NCBI GenBank assembly: GCA_965140405.1
Contig: OZ223208.1
Location: 806,001-870,000, forward strand
DNA: 64,000 bases
DNA from: G963556115 sp963666605
GTDB lineage: Bacteria; Planctomycetota; SZUA-567
Direction: 5' to 3'
The notes below the pieces were generated by a model. It saw only the letters and a list, made by a program, of their open reading frames with translations, did not search any database and was not told the DNA's origin. Position 1 is the first letter of the stretch. Every line of letters starts with the position of its first letter. Below, in pieces: positions 1 to 8,712 of this stretch. Made by a program: the position numbers and the translations under genes.

Positions 1-2288
1 TCAATTAAATCATCATTGGACTTACTCAGACTTTGAGCCTCTTCTATCGTGATAGGTATAAACTTTACTCTATCACCTGCACGCAACTGCCCCACCTTCC
101 ATAGCTCAGCATCAACTACAGTTACTGGACAAACAAAACCTCCCAAGCTCGGCCCATCAGGACCAAGTATAACAGGCATATCACCTGTAAAGTCAATTGC
201 CCCGATAGCATATGCATTATCATGAATATTTGAAGGATGTAGCCCAGCCTCTCCGCCATCAGCCCTAGCCCACTCCGGCTTTGGACCTATCAACCTTACT
301 CCAGTACGAGAAGAATTAAAATGAACCTTCCACTCGGTTGCAAGTAACATCTCAATATCATTGTCAGTAAAGAAATCTGGCGCTCCATGTGGCCCGTACA
401 TAACTCCAATTTCCCATTCATTCGAAATTGGTAGATGAAGATTAGTATTCCACTCTGTACCCTTCCACGACTCTACCTTATCATTTCCGATATGGAGTAC
501 ATCTCCTGCTTTTAGTGCTCGACCACCATGACCACCAAATCTCCCAAGAGTAAACGTCGATCTACTGCCCATATATTCAGGCACAGCAAATCCTCCCCGA
601 ACTGCAAGGTATGCGCGTTGTCCCTTAATAAAATCTCCAATACTAATGGTATCACCCTTACTCACAGCAAATGCTACTTGAGAGTCTACTGTCTCTCCAT
701 TAATATTTACATCGACTTCCGCTCCTGCTACAGCACAGACAGCATCTATATTGAATTTATATATGCCTCCTGAAAGTGTCAACTCCAGAGCAGTAGCTGA
801 TTCTTCGTTCCCTACTAACTTATTTGCCATCCTAAAATGCAATGAGTCCATTGGGCCAGAAGGTGGCACACCTACGCCCCAATACCCAACCCTTCCAGGA
901 AAATCTTGCACAGTTGTCTGAGTACCTGGTGAGACCACATCGATAGTACTAGCTACATATTCAAGTGTATTAAGCATCCTTGTAAAGACATCACCCTTGA
1001 TAAATATCTCATTCTTAAGTATCTGTCCTAATAGTTCAAGGTTTGTCTCAAAACCAGCAATAGAGGTCTCATCAAGAGCCTTTACAGAATTACCAATAGC
1101 CTCATCTCTATCAGCTCCCTTTACTATAATCTTTGCTAGTAGCGGATCATAGTATGAGCTTACCTCTGTGCCGGTTTCTATCCACTTATCTATACGAATA
1201 TTTTCAGGAAAGATTGCTGAGGTAATAATTCCACTTGATGGTTGATAACTCTTTGCTGGATCCTCTGCGTAAACTCTCATCTCTATAGCAGAGCCACTAG
1301 GAGTCAATTCACCAACGCCTTCTGTCGGATCTTCTCCAGCTGCGAGTTCAATCATCCAACGGACAAGATCGATACCAAACACCTCTTCTGTGATACCGTG
1401 CTCAACTTGGAGCCTAGTATTAACCTCTAAGAAGTAGAACTCTTCACTATCAGTGTCATATATAAATTCAACCGTCCCTGCTGAGCGATACGCCACCATT
1501 TCGCCAAGTTTTTTCGCTGCTAGGTGCAGTTCGCTCCTGACTTTTTCAGAAATGTTCGGCGCTGGAGTCTCTTCTATCACCTTCTGATTACGCCGCTGAA
1601 CAGAACAATCACGTTCACCAAGAACGACAACATCTCCCTTCCCATTACCAAATATCTGTACCTCTATATGACGAGATATCTTTATATACTTCTCTAGAAA
1701 TACCCCATCATCATTAAAATTATTTTTACCAAGCATCTTAATACTATCAAAAGCGTCTTGTAACTCCGTAGAATCCTCACAAATACGCATACCGATTCCA
1801 CCACCACCAGCAGTACTCTTGAGCATAATAGGATACCCTACTCTGTCAGCCTCTACTATAGCTTCATCAATATTAGTAAGCAGTTCACTCCCAGGAATAA
1901 GCCCAACACCTGCTTTCTCTGCAAGTATTCTTGCTCTATGCTTTAGCCCAAAATCAAGCACATGACTATCTTCTGGCCCAATAAATTCTACACCTAGTTC
2001 AGTACACGCCCTGCTAAATTCAACATTCTCACTGAGAAATCCATACCCAGGGTGCACAGCCTCTACATCATATTCCTTAATAACTTCTAAAATTTTCTTA
2101 GTATTTAGATAACTATCTTTTGCTGAAGCGCCACCAACATTGACAGCATAGTCTGCCATTGCAACATGTTCAGAATCGACATCTGCATCAGAGTAAATTG
2201 CGATAGACTCTATTCCCATCTCTTTTAGTGAGCGCATTATTCGACAAGCAATCTCACCTCTGTTGGCAACAAGCACTTTAGAAAACAT
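1..2288 (-). CDS. Urea/guanidine carboxylase, N-terminal 762 residues (runs off window)
   Basis: Biotin-dependent carboxylase of the urea amidolyase family; it would carboxylate guanidine (or urea) using ATP and bicarbonate. The frame is open from the ATG at 2286-2288 to the window edge. Residues 1-450 are a biotin carboxylase domain (start VLVANRGEIACRI, then HPGYGFLSEN, glycine-rich ATP loop KSTAGGGGIGM, FLEVNTRLQVEHG). From about 465 comes the carboxyltransferase domain (SPGTQTTVQDFPGR, later GPDGPSLGGFVCP). The C-terminus and biotin-lysine domain lie outside. Residue 699 in GAIDFTGD is Asp (codon 192-194); from memory this position separates guanidine (Asp) from urea (Asn) carboxylases. 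The ATG lies 1 nt after the stop of the upstream DUF1989 gene, with AAGGTG as ribosome site. Last visible gene of a seven-gene operon; a hydrolase such as allophanate hydrolase is expected next. Confidence 0.93.
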   Translation of the reverse strand, partial: MFSKVLVANRGEIACRIMRSLKEMGIESIAIYSDADVDSEHVAMADYAVNVGGASAKDSYLNTKKILEVIKEYDVEAVHPGYGFLSENVEFSRACTELGVEFIGPEDSHVLDFGLKHRARILAEKAGVGLIPGSELLTNIDEAIVEADRVGYPIMLKSTAGGGGIGMRICEDSTELQDAFDSIKMLGKNNFNDDGVFLEKYIKISRHIEVQIFGNGKGDVVVLGERDCSVQRRNQKVIEETPAPNISEKVRSELHLAAKKLGEMVAYRSAGTVEFIYDTDSEEFYFLEVNTRLQVEHGITEEVFGIDLVRWMIELAAGEDPTEGVGELTPSGSAIEMRVYAEDPAKSYQPSSGIITSAIFPENIRIDKWIETGTEVSSYYDPLLAKIIVKGADRDEAIGNSVKALDETSIAGFETNLELLGQILKNEIFIKGDVFTRMLNTLEYVASTIDVVSPGTQTTVQDFPGRVGYWGVGVPPSGPMDSLHFRMANKLVGNEESATALELTLSGGIYKFNIDAVCAVAGAEVDVNINGETVDSQVAFAVSKGDTISIGDFIKGQRAYLAVRGGFAVPEYMGSRSTFTLGRFGGHGGRALKAGDVLHIGNDKVESWKGTEWNTNLHLPISNEWEIGVMYGPHGAPDFFTDNDIEMLLATEWKVHFNSSRTGVRLIGPKPEWARADGGEAGLHPSNIHDNAYAIGAIDFTGDMPVILGPDGPSLGGFVCPVTVVDAELWKVGQLRAGDRVKFIPITIEEAQSLSKSNDDLI

Positions 2289-2289
2289 G

Positions 2290-2940
2290 CTACACACCTT
2301 CTTTCCAAATAGACATCCTAACCGGAGTCGGATTATAAGCATTACACGGATTATTTAGCTGCGGACAGTTCGATACAGCGACAATTACATCCATCTCTGC
2401 GATCATTTCTACATACTTGCCGGGAGCAGACACCCCATCAGAGAAGTTTGAGCCACCTTCAGGATTTACCGGGACATTCATAAAGAAATTTATATTGCAG
2501 ACCTGTTCACGTTTATCCAGACCACTCCCCCAATCTAGGATACCCTGTAAGAAGACATCACGACAACTATGCATATACCTCTTATCATGACCATACCTTG
2601 CAGTATTACTTTCACAAGAGCAAGCACTTCCAAGTGTATCATGACGACCGCAGGTATCAGCGCTCACACGCATCATTACATTATTTTCATTGGACCGTAT
2701 CTCAGTTCCTTGCATTATATATACGTTACCCTGCATACGCATTGTATTATTTGCATGATAGCGTTCTTCAATATTATTTGCATTGATAAATATTGTATCA
2801 GCAGCTTGATTACCTTCAACATCAGTAATTCTAAGGGTCTCGCCCTTCTTCACGACTCTCATCCAATATTCACCAGCTGGCACATCTTCGTTAATATTTG
2901 CATTATCTTCTGTTAAAATGCTCTCTTTTAGTGTAGTCAT
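2290..2940 (-). CDS. DUF1989 protein, urea-carboxylase-associated / carboxyguanidine deiminase subunit
   Basis: 216 residues of the DUF1989 family. Visible conserved blocks are LRITDVEGNQAADTIFINA (residues about 36-54), ADTCGRHDTLGSACS, NINFFMNVPVNPEGG and NCPQLNNPCNAYNPTP near the C-terminus, with several Cys and His residues that could bind a metal. Proteins of this type beside urea carboxylases were shown (CgdA/CgdB work) to form a carboxyguanidine deiminase that releases ammonia and leaves allophanate. It sits between its paralogue and the carboxylase; the ribosome site AGAGGAT precedes the ATG. Which of the two paralogues is subunit A or B cannot be decided here. Confidence 0.9.
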   Translation of the reverse strand: MTTLKESILTEDNANINEDVPAGEYWMRVVKKGETLRITDVEGNQAADTIFINANNIEERYHANNTMRMQGNVYIMQGTEIRSNENNVMMRVSADTCGRHDTLGSACSCESNTARYGHDKRYMHSCRDVFLQGILDWGSGLDKREQVCNINFFMNVPVNPEGGSNFSDGVSAPGKYVEMIAEMDVIVAVSNCPQLNNPCNAYNPTPVRMSIWKEGV

Positions 2941-2998
2941 CTTTATATCCTCTAAGTATCTTTAAAGTATCTATGAGCTTAAATTATTGGAGTTATTC

Positions 2999-3724
2999 TT
3001 ATATATAGTAATTCGCCGAATTAATGAAGCCTCTCTCATTCTCCGGACAGTACATTCTACAAGGATCATCTTCTGCAGCTGGATCAACCTTATAAATAGT
3101 TACGCCGATAGGTTTCCTCAAATATTCAGTAGAAGGATTAAGCGGATGCATTCCTGTATCAAAGACAAGTAAGGTATCCATTTCAGCTCTTAGATCCACA
3201 TAGCTTCCCGCTGGTGAAAAGTTTTCAACAAAACCAAGGCATCCATCTTCATCAACAGCAACCTTGGTGAAAAAGTTGACTACATTTGTAAAGTCACGCT
3301 TTGTCATTCCATGTTTTGCAAGCTCTATCATTAGTGAGTCATAGCCATTTCTAAAGAAGTCGTTATGCCCTTCTTGATATGTTAAAAAATTATCCTTCTT
3401 AGCAATTTCGTCTCTGTATGTCACACCACAAATAACATCGTGCCAACCCAGTGATTCATCAACAATACTCATAAGTATTCTTCCAGTATCAGAGTAAATA
3501 CAGGCATTCTTGAATAGATTACTAATATGTTGAATTTTTAAAGTATCTCCCATATTATAGCGTTCAGTAAAGTTATCAGCGTTATAGAATAGAGCAGAAG
3601 CATTACCACCACCCTCTATATCTGTTAGCCTCACAGCATTGCTTCTTCTTATAATGTGAGAGAAGTTCCATCCTCCAGTAACAGTTGTTTGATATAGTAT
3701 TTTATCTTGAGATATTGAGTTCAT
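2999..3724 (-). CDS. DUF1989 protein, second urea-carboxylase-associated / carboxyguanidine deiminase subunit
   Basis: 241 residues, paralogous to the next gene and longer. Conserved blocks are LTDIEGGGNASALFYNAD, ERYNMGDTLKIQH, SLGWHDVICG, NFFTKVAVDEDGCLGF and HPLNPSTEYLRKP, with a C-terminal C-x-E-NERGF segment. Both paralogues are needed for carboxyguanidine deiminase activity in the characterised systems, so this is the likely partner subunit. The ribosome site AAGGAAA lies 5 nt before the ATG. It begins 10 nt after the regulator gene ends and is separated from the next DUF1989 gene by 58 nt, consistent with one transcript. Confidence 0.9.
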   Translation of the reverse strand: MNSISQDKILYQTTVTGGWNFSHIIRRSNAVRLTDIEGGGNASALFYNADNFTERYNMGDTLKIQHISNLFKNACIYSDTGRILMSIVDESLGWHDVICGVTYRDEIAKKDNFLTYQEGHNDFFRNGYDSLMIELAKHGMTKRDFTNVVNFFTKVAVDEDGCLGFVENFSPAGSYVDLRAEMDTLLVFDTGMHPLNPSTEYLRKPIGVTIYKVDPAAEDDPCRMYCPENERGFINSANYYI

Positions 3725-3734
3725 TTTTATTTCC

Positions 3735-4187
3735 TTACTCTGTTATAATATTTGTTCTAAGAGGCGGAAGCACCGCATCTGCAAAGGTTATCTGACCCAT
3801 ACTACTCTTGCTAGTCTTACACGCCTGACTCAGTAGGGTATAAAGTCTCCCCACCTCACCCTGAACCAACCAAATTTCCATATTCTTGCCATCTTCTAGC
3901 ATTACCTGAAAGGTTGAAATAACCTCATCAAGCCAGTCTCTGCGTAGCGCAATAAGCTTACTTGCACATTCATCTACAGAGGCATCATATGATATTGTCA
4001 ACGTTGCCGCCATTACACGTGACAGATCTTGTTGTTTATAGTTTAGTAGTTCCTTCTTAACAAGATCAGCGATCAACATTGATCTATTATCCATACCATG
4101 ATTCTTTGCCATACCGTCAAGCTCGTCACAAAGATCACTTGGCATTGTAATGCTGAAACGTTTATATGTCTGCTTCTTCTTCAACAT
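3735..4187 (-). CDS. NikR-fold ribbon-helix-helix regulator lacking nickel ligands
   Basis: 150 residues. Residues 1-50 form a CopG/NikR ribbon-helix-helix DNA-binding domain (KRFSITMPSDLCDELD). Residues 60-145 match the ACT-like ligand-binding domain of NikR (TLTISYDASVDE, RRDWLDEVISTFQVMLE, TFADAVLPP). Aligned from memory to E. coli NikR, the four nickel ligands His76, His87, His89 and Cys95 are Arg, Gln, Met and Asn, so a metal is unlikely to be the effector. The ATG at 4187 was chosen because AAGGAT lies 7 nt upstream; ATG 4208 and TTG 4214 are longer alternatives that overlap the ATPase stop. By position it probably controls this operon, with a nitrogenous small molecule as possible signal (inference). 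Confidence 0.85.
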   Translation of the reverse strand: MLKKKQTYKRFSITMPSDLCDELDGMAKNHGMDNRSMLIADLVKKELLNYKQQDLSRVMAATLTISYDASVDECASKLIALRRDWLDEVISTFQVMLEDGKNMEIWLVQGEVGRLYTLLSQACKTSKSSMGQITFADAVLPPLRTNIITE

Positions 4188-4200
4188 CGCTAAATCCTTA

Positions 4201-5097
4201 TTAATCATCAGCAATCATTTTAAAGACCTTGAATTCATCTTTTGAATCTTCAACAGTTGGATGAATCAAATGCTCTAGATGTATTTTAGTGCTCAAGAAT
4301 TCTGGCGACAAAAACTGCGCAGGTGAACGAGGACGCTCTACAGGCACTTCGACTATTTCCTGCACCTCTCCTGGGTTGGCTTTTAGTACCAGTACTCGGT
4401 CTGACAGATAGATTGCCTCTTCCAGATCATGAGTAATAAAGATAATAGTAATATCAATATTCTCCCAAATATGGAGAAGGTACTCCTGCATCTTTGCTCT
4501 TGTCTGAGCATCAAGCGCACCGAACGGTTCATCCATAAGCAGAACTTTTGGTTTATTTGCTAGTGCTCTAGCAATCGCCACACGTTGCTGCATTCCACCA
4601 GATAGTTGGGCTGGAAAATGATTTGCATATTCTTTGAGCCCTACAATATCTAGCCACTGCAGTGCTGTTCGCTCACTTTCAAATCTTCCCATACTTCCAG
4701 ATTCCAAGCCAAACATCACATTCTTCTTTACCGTAAGCCATGGGAATAAGGTATACTTTTGAAATACCATCCCCCTATCAGCTCCTGGTTCTTTTACAGG
4801 GTATTTATCAAGAAGGATTAGACCATCTGTCATCTCCTCAAGGCAAGCGAGTATTCTGATAAGTGTAGACTTCCCACATCCAGATGGGCCGATAATTGAC
4901 ATAAACTCTCGCTTATGCACCTTGAAGGAAACATCTTTTAGAATCTGCTGCATCCCACTATCAGTAGGGAACTCTTTACATATATCATTGATCTCTAATA
5001 CAACAGGCTGCTTCTTCAAGTTTGCATAATATTGCTTCACCTCTGGTGATTGTTCTTTATAGCTAGGTAAGGTCATATTGCTTATTATGTCGTTCAT
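4201..5097 (-). CDS. ABC transporter ATP-binding protein (NitT/TauT type)
   Basis: 298 residues; cytoplasmic ATPase that powers the adjacent permease. Walker A GPSGCGKST, Q-loop MVFQKYTLFPW, signature LSGGMQQRVAIARAL, Walker B VLLMDEPFGALD and the switch histidine in ITHDLEEA are all present. The family imports nitrate, taurine, aliphatic sulfonates or similar small compounds; in this operon the likely cargo is guanidine or a related nitrogen compound. The ATG overlaps the permease TGA stop by 4 nt, indicating translational coupling. The roughly 40-residue extension before the usual LEINDICKEF start is typical for transporters next to urea-carboxylase genes. Confidence 0.93.
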   Translation of the reverse strand: MNDIISNMTLPSYKEQSPEVKQYYANLKKQPVVLEINDICKEFPTDSGMQQILKDVSFKVHKREFMSIIGPSGCGKSTLIRILACLEEMTDGLILLDKYPVKEPGADRGMVFQKYTLFPWLTVKKNVMFGLESGSMGRFESERTALQWLDIVGLKEYANHFPAQLSGGMQQRVAIARALANKPKVLLMDEPFGALDAQTRAKMQEYLLHIWENIDITIIFITHDLEEAIYLSDRVLVLKANPGEVQEIVEVPVERPRSPAQFLSPEFLSTKIHLEHLIHPTVEDSKDEFKVFKMIADD

Positions 5098-6110
5098 TTT
5101 TCTCCCCCGTCATTTGCGATAGGTCTATTTCTCTTACGACTCCAGATAGAATGCTTCCCTTCTTCCCAAGCAAATAAAGACTTACCAAGCAGCCCCAACA
5201 AGATATCCGTTCCCAAACCAATAAATCCAAGCACTAAAATCGCAGCGTATACATTCTCAAACATCCTATATTTTGCCTGCTGATTGATAAACCAACTTAT
5301 ACCAGTGCTTGTTCCTACTACCTCAGCAACGATCAAATATGTCCATGCCCAGCCAAGAAGGATACGCATATCCATAAACAGTTTAGGCATACAGGCAGGT
5401 ATCACTACTTTAAATAACAACCTTGGCGTTTTTGCTCCCAATGTCTGAGCCGCCTCAATCATGCTGTACTCTACCGTTCTTGTAGTATTAGCGATAACCA
5501 ATACCTGCTGGAAAAATGTACCAATAATAATAATAGCAACCTTTGGCGCATCATTGATTCCAAGTATAGCAACCGCTAGTGCCCCAAATACCGGTGCAGG
5601 AAAGTATCTGAAGAATTCCACAAATGGTTCTGTTAACTTTGAAAAAAACCTGAACACACCACAGAGTATTCCTAGCGGCACCCCAATAATGGATGACAAA
5701 AAGAATCCCCAAAATACAACCTCTACACTATGCAAAACACTCTCGTGAAACCAAGGTTCTCCATTTCGTTGGGGTGGAGTCACGAATGCATAATAGAATG
5801 CGAGTCCAACTTTGTGAGGTGGTGGGAAGTATACTGGGTTTACCCTTTTACCAACCATAACCTTCTCACCTTGAGATATAAGTTTTTCGTTCTCTAGTCT
5901 GAATGTCTCGGTATCTACCCTATCACCCATATCAAAATATATGCTATCCCCTACATCATCAATTCGAACCTCAGGATGCCAGAGAGTAGGTATATAACTA
6001 ATAGCCGCCCAGATAAACAATGGCAGGACAAAGGATATAACCGTCAGACCCCGTACCCTACTCTTTGGCAGATCTTTGATAAATACAAACCACTTATCAG
6101 AATTTTTCAT
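5094..6110 (-). CDS. ABC transporter permease (NitT/TauT, BPD_transp_1)
   Basis: 338 residues with a first membrane span near the N-terminus (VISFVLPLFIWAAISYI), a roughly 90-residue extracytoplasmic stretch, then five to six spans containing the EAA-type coupling loop (EAAQTLGAKTPRLLFKVVIP). The start is placed at the ATG at 6110 because AAGGA lies 9 nt upstream and the following MKNSDKW begins the conserved region; an upstream in-frame ATG at 6167 has no ribosome site. The stop is TGA inside the ATPase start (ATGA), with a TAA two codons later. Forms the membrane channel for the importer. Confidence 0.92.
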   Translation of the reverse strand: MKNSDKWFVFIKDLPKSRVRGLTVISFVLPLFIWAAISYIPTLWHPEVRIDDVGDSIYFDMGDRVDTETFRLENEKLISQGEKVMVGKRVNPVYFPPPHKVGLAFYYAFVTPPQRNGEPWFHESVLHSVEVVFWGFFLSSIIGVPLGILCGVFRFFSKLTEPFVEFFRYFPAPVFGALAVAILGINDAPKVAIIIIGTFFQQVLVIANTTRTVEYSMIEAAQTLGAKTPRLLFKVVIPACMPKLFMDMRILLGWAWTYLIVAEVVGTSTGISWFINQQAKYRMFENVYAAILVLGFIGLGTDILLGLLGKSLFAWEEGKHSIWSRKRNRPIANDGGEK

Positions 6111-6219
6111 TTCAAATCCTTGTACTAAAATTTTTCGGTATGCTGGTAACCACACGACAACAGTCACAATCTGGAAACCAGCAAAACCATTCTCATAAAC
6201 AATATTCAGTTAGTACAAA

Positions 6220-7206
6220 CTATTTGACTGATTTAGTAAATGAAGGATCTATACAACGCTTGATCTTTACTGGAGCCTCATATACTTTATTATCTACAAA
6301 AAAGTTATCAACAGTTGCAGACGAACCATAAATTGAGTCAAGCCCATCACCAACCTCTAATACTTTGAGCGCTTCGTCCTTAGTCAACATTCTAGTTCCA
6401 GCAAGAAACGGCTCATACTCTTCAGGGGTCAGCCCAACCCTTGCTGATAGAATCTTGAGTGCTTCTTCTTTATTAGCTGGGTCAGCCATATAATCAATTA
6501 CGTCATACCACGCTGCTACAACCTTCTCCCAATCAGCCTTGCGCTTCAAAATACTTCCTGGAGCTACAGCTAGTGTATCGTAGATAAGTCCTGGTGAATC
6601 TGCTGTTGTATAAATTGCAGTAGACCCCTCAAGTGCTTTTAATGCCATACCAGAGTGAGGCTGCCACGCGACAATTGCATCTACATCACCAGAAGCAAGT
6701 ACCTGAGCGGCCTGATGAGTCGGCATATTTACTAGCTCAACATCACTCTCAGTCATGCCATTATCTTGCAGAGCTTTGATCAGTAGTGAATGGCTAAGGA
6801 AACCTATCTCAACACCAACCTTCTTGCCTTTTAGATCTTTAATACTATTAATTCCTGGTCGAGCAACAATCTTATCATTACCATTACTATAATCATTTAC
6901 CAAGATCATGATATTACGCGCACCAGTTGCATTTAGCACAACAGAATCACCATTTGCTACACATACAGCATCAGCCTTACCAGCAGCAAAGGCATCCATT
7001 GAGGCAACATACTCAAACCAGAGTAACTCGACATCTACACCATGCTTTTCAAAAAAACCTTTTTCTTTTGCAATATCCCACGCTACCCAACCCGGCCAGT
7101 CACTATATGCAATCTTTAGCGGCTCAGCTGCATGCACTTTAATGTTAGAGAGGACTATAAACGCTAGTGTAAACAGAACAAGCTTCAAATACTTTCCAAG
7201 ATTCAT
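6220..7206 (-). CDS. ABC transporter periplasmic substrate-binding protein (NMT1/TauA-like)
   Basis: 328 residues with a cleavable signal peptide (residues 1-26, hydrophobic core LVLFTLAFIVL, cleavage probably after VHA). The mature part starts LKIAYSDWPGWVAWDIAKEKGFF, the hallmark of the NMT1/SsuA-type family, with IVAWQPHSGMAL in the second lobe. It would capture the substrate in the periplasm and deliver it to the permease. AAGGAG lies 9 nt before the ATG. First gene of the operon; a 109-nt gap to the permease and a 140-nt structured leader upstream allow higher expression of the binding protein, as is common. Confidence 0.93.
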   Translation of the reverse strand: MNLGKYLKLVLFTLAFIVLSNIKVHAAEPLKIAYSDWPGWVAWDIAKEKGFFEKHGVDVELLWFEYVASMDAFAAGKADAVCVANGDSVVLNATGARNIMILVNDYSNGNDKIVARPGINSIKDLKGKKVGVEIGFLSHSLLIKALQDNGMTESDVELVNMPTHQAAQVLASGDVDAIVAWQPHSGMALKALEGSTAIYTTADSPGLIYDTLAVAPGSILKRKADWEKVVAAWYDVIDYMADPANKEEALKILSARVGLTPEEYEPFLAGTRMLTKDEALKVLEVGDGLDSIYGSSATVDNFFVDNKVYEAPVKIKRCIDPSFTKSVK

Positions 7207-7211
7207 CTTTA

Positions 7212-7359
7212 TTTCTCCTTAAAAACCAAATCAGTGTTATCAAAACCAAAACTAGTAACACTGAACAGGATATCAAAGAGTGTTCCAATTTAAAATTTAA
7301 ATCATCTAAAGGAATACCAAGTACATAGTAATCACTACAATTCCTTATATATTATTATA
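7212..7359 (-). promoter_or_regulatory. Promoter and structured 5' leader of the guanidine/urea operon
   Basis: On the minus strand a TATAAT sits at 7354-7359 (no good -35 seen), so the transcript would begin near 7346. It starts with a hairpin (7-bp stem 7340-7346 with 7309-7315). A second 9-bp stem pairs 7256-7264 with 7231-7239, 14 nt before the AAGGAG ribosome site. The 7257-7262 arm can alternatively pair with 7279-7284, so two folds exclude each other. No consensus of the known guanidine-I, -II or -III riboswitches is visible; in particular there are no paired hairpins with ACGR loops. Regulatory function is inferred. Confidence 0.45.
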
Positions 7360-7617
7360 CATTCACAAAATTGACTCTAACCACCAATCCCTCAAATTAT
7401 GCACACTATAGATAAATATGAGATCAGACAACCCTGGCGATCAGTATAACTTTTTTGTCAATTATTACATATACGAAGTATTGATACTACAATTTAGTCG
7501 AAAACCTCATTAGAAACACCTACATACTTTCTAAAAATAGCCCGACCTTATAATAATCCATGAATGCAAGAGTTCAAATTTAATAAGTGTATAATTGATA
7601 CAATCAACGGAAAGCAC

Positions 7618-7946
7618 ATGAAATTCCGCTACAAATATATAAGATGGACTCTACTGGCCTTCTAATGACTCCAGCTACTAATAGCAGGAGTAATGAGTTT
7701 TTATACGGTAGAGCTATCTATGAAGGATATCAGCTTTGAGGGTAAGAACCAGACAGAACTCATGAAAGCTGTAATAGCTGGCGAGCCTGTTGAGAAACTC
7801 GAAAAATAATTGAAGAGAATGAGCACGGTCGATTTGTTTACGACCCATATTTTGAGCCATATCGAGATAGACAGTACAGTCTTGGCAACACAGCCCAGCA
7901 CTACGCCCTTCTAAAGCGCAGAGCCTCCTCTGTTTTAAAGCTTTAG
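7618..7946 (+). pseudogene. Remnant of a small membrane-anchored protein gene
   Basis: Reading from ATG 7618 gives a basic start and a membrane segment (MKFRYKYIRWTLLAF, then LQLLIAGVMSFYTVEL) interrupted by TAA-TGA at 7663-7668. The frame continues to a TAA at about 7806, and a second frame continues sensibly as IIEENEHGRFVYDPYFEPYR to a TAG at 7944-7946. One double stop and one frameshift in an otherwise protein-like sequence indicate a decayed gene. Family not recognised. The opposite strand is open from 8046 to 7714, but this seems a by-product. Confidence 0.4.
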
Positions 7947-8243
7947 AAGTTGATATGCGGATCAAAGCACCTACCAATATTATTACCACACCAACTTTTT
8001 TCATCTCACCTATCCCCCACACTTCAATACCCAATAATATTATCACTTATGAACATATACTATTAACCTTTTATAGCAACATAAAATACATTATTGAGAG
8101 GTAGCCAGATACCGCAAAACTAATAACGTTACTGGCGATAACGACTATCATAGAATACACACACTCCATAAAAAGGAATATACAACTACACACATATTAC
8201 CAACGATCTAGTTTTAAAATAATAGCATTTCAAAAAACATTAC

Positions 8244-8271
8244 TTGACAAAAAGCAAAACTGTGCCATAAT
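8244..8271 (+). promoter_or_regulatory. Strong sigma70-type promoter
   Basis: TTGACA at 8244-8249 and CATAAT at 8266-8271 with a 16-nt spacer. It points into the decayed reading frame that begins near 8324 and may also read on into the Old Yellow Enzyme gene at 8713. Confidence 0.5.
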
Positions 8272-8323
8272 GTGAAATTCTACTTGGAGAAAAGCTGAGA
8301 AGAAGCTCTCTCATGCTGGTAAT

Positions 8324-8699
8324 ATGTCACTAAGGGTATTAGTACACATAGGAATGAATAGACAACTCATAAGCAAACTGAGGGCTAATCCTAATTTCAA
8401 TAGAGATCTTGGCTGTGTAGTATACTTTGTTGTAGCCAGTATCTTTGAGAAAGCAAATAATGATGCTGAATTCACTAAAACCCTTCTAGCAGCGACTGCT
8501 AGAACTATAGGTGATCAATCATGTTGAGAGTGGAAATTACTCAAATATCAGCAGTAATGCTATTGCCAGCTCTGTGAGCTCTAGTCTTCGTAATTCTGTC
8601 CAGTCATCGGTACAATAATCAGTACAGAATTCAGTAACCAAGGCTGCAACGCAAGCAGCATCTACTAGTGGTGGCGGAAGTAGCTCAAACACACAATAA
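8324..8699 (+). pseudogene. Remnant of a gene with a Ser/Asn/Gln-rich tail
   Basis: ATG 8324 opens 67 codons (start MSLRVLVHIGMNRQ) to a TGA at 8525-8527. The neighbouring frame then continues with a low-complexity tail (SNISSNAIASSVSSSL, then ASTSGGGSSSNTQ) that is interrupted by TAA at 8616-8618 and ends at TAA 8697-8699. The compositional switch exactly at the frame change suggests a frameshifted former gene of about 125 residues. No family recognised; the tail resembles those of surface or phage structural proteins, but that is only a resemblance. Confidence 0.35.
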
Positions 8700-8712
8700 T
8701 GAAAGGGAAAAC

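Noticed and set aside
7207..7400. Known guanidine riboswitch in front of the operon
   Set aside because: No paired hairpins with ACGR loops and no ykkC or class III core could be recognised on the minus strand.
7714..8046. Minus-strand 110-codon frame with signal-like start
   Set aside because: It runs antisense through the better-supported plus-strand remnant and loses protein character after the first 25 codons.
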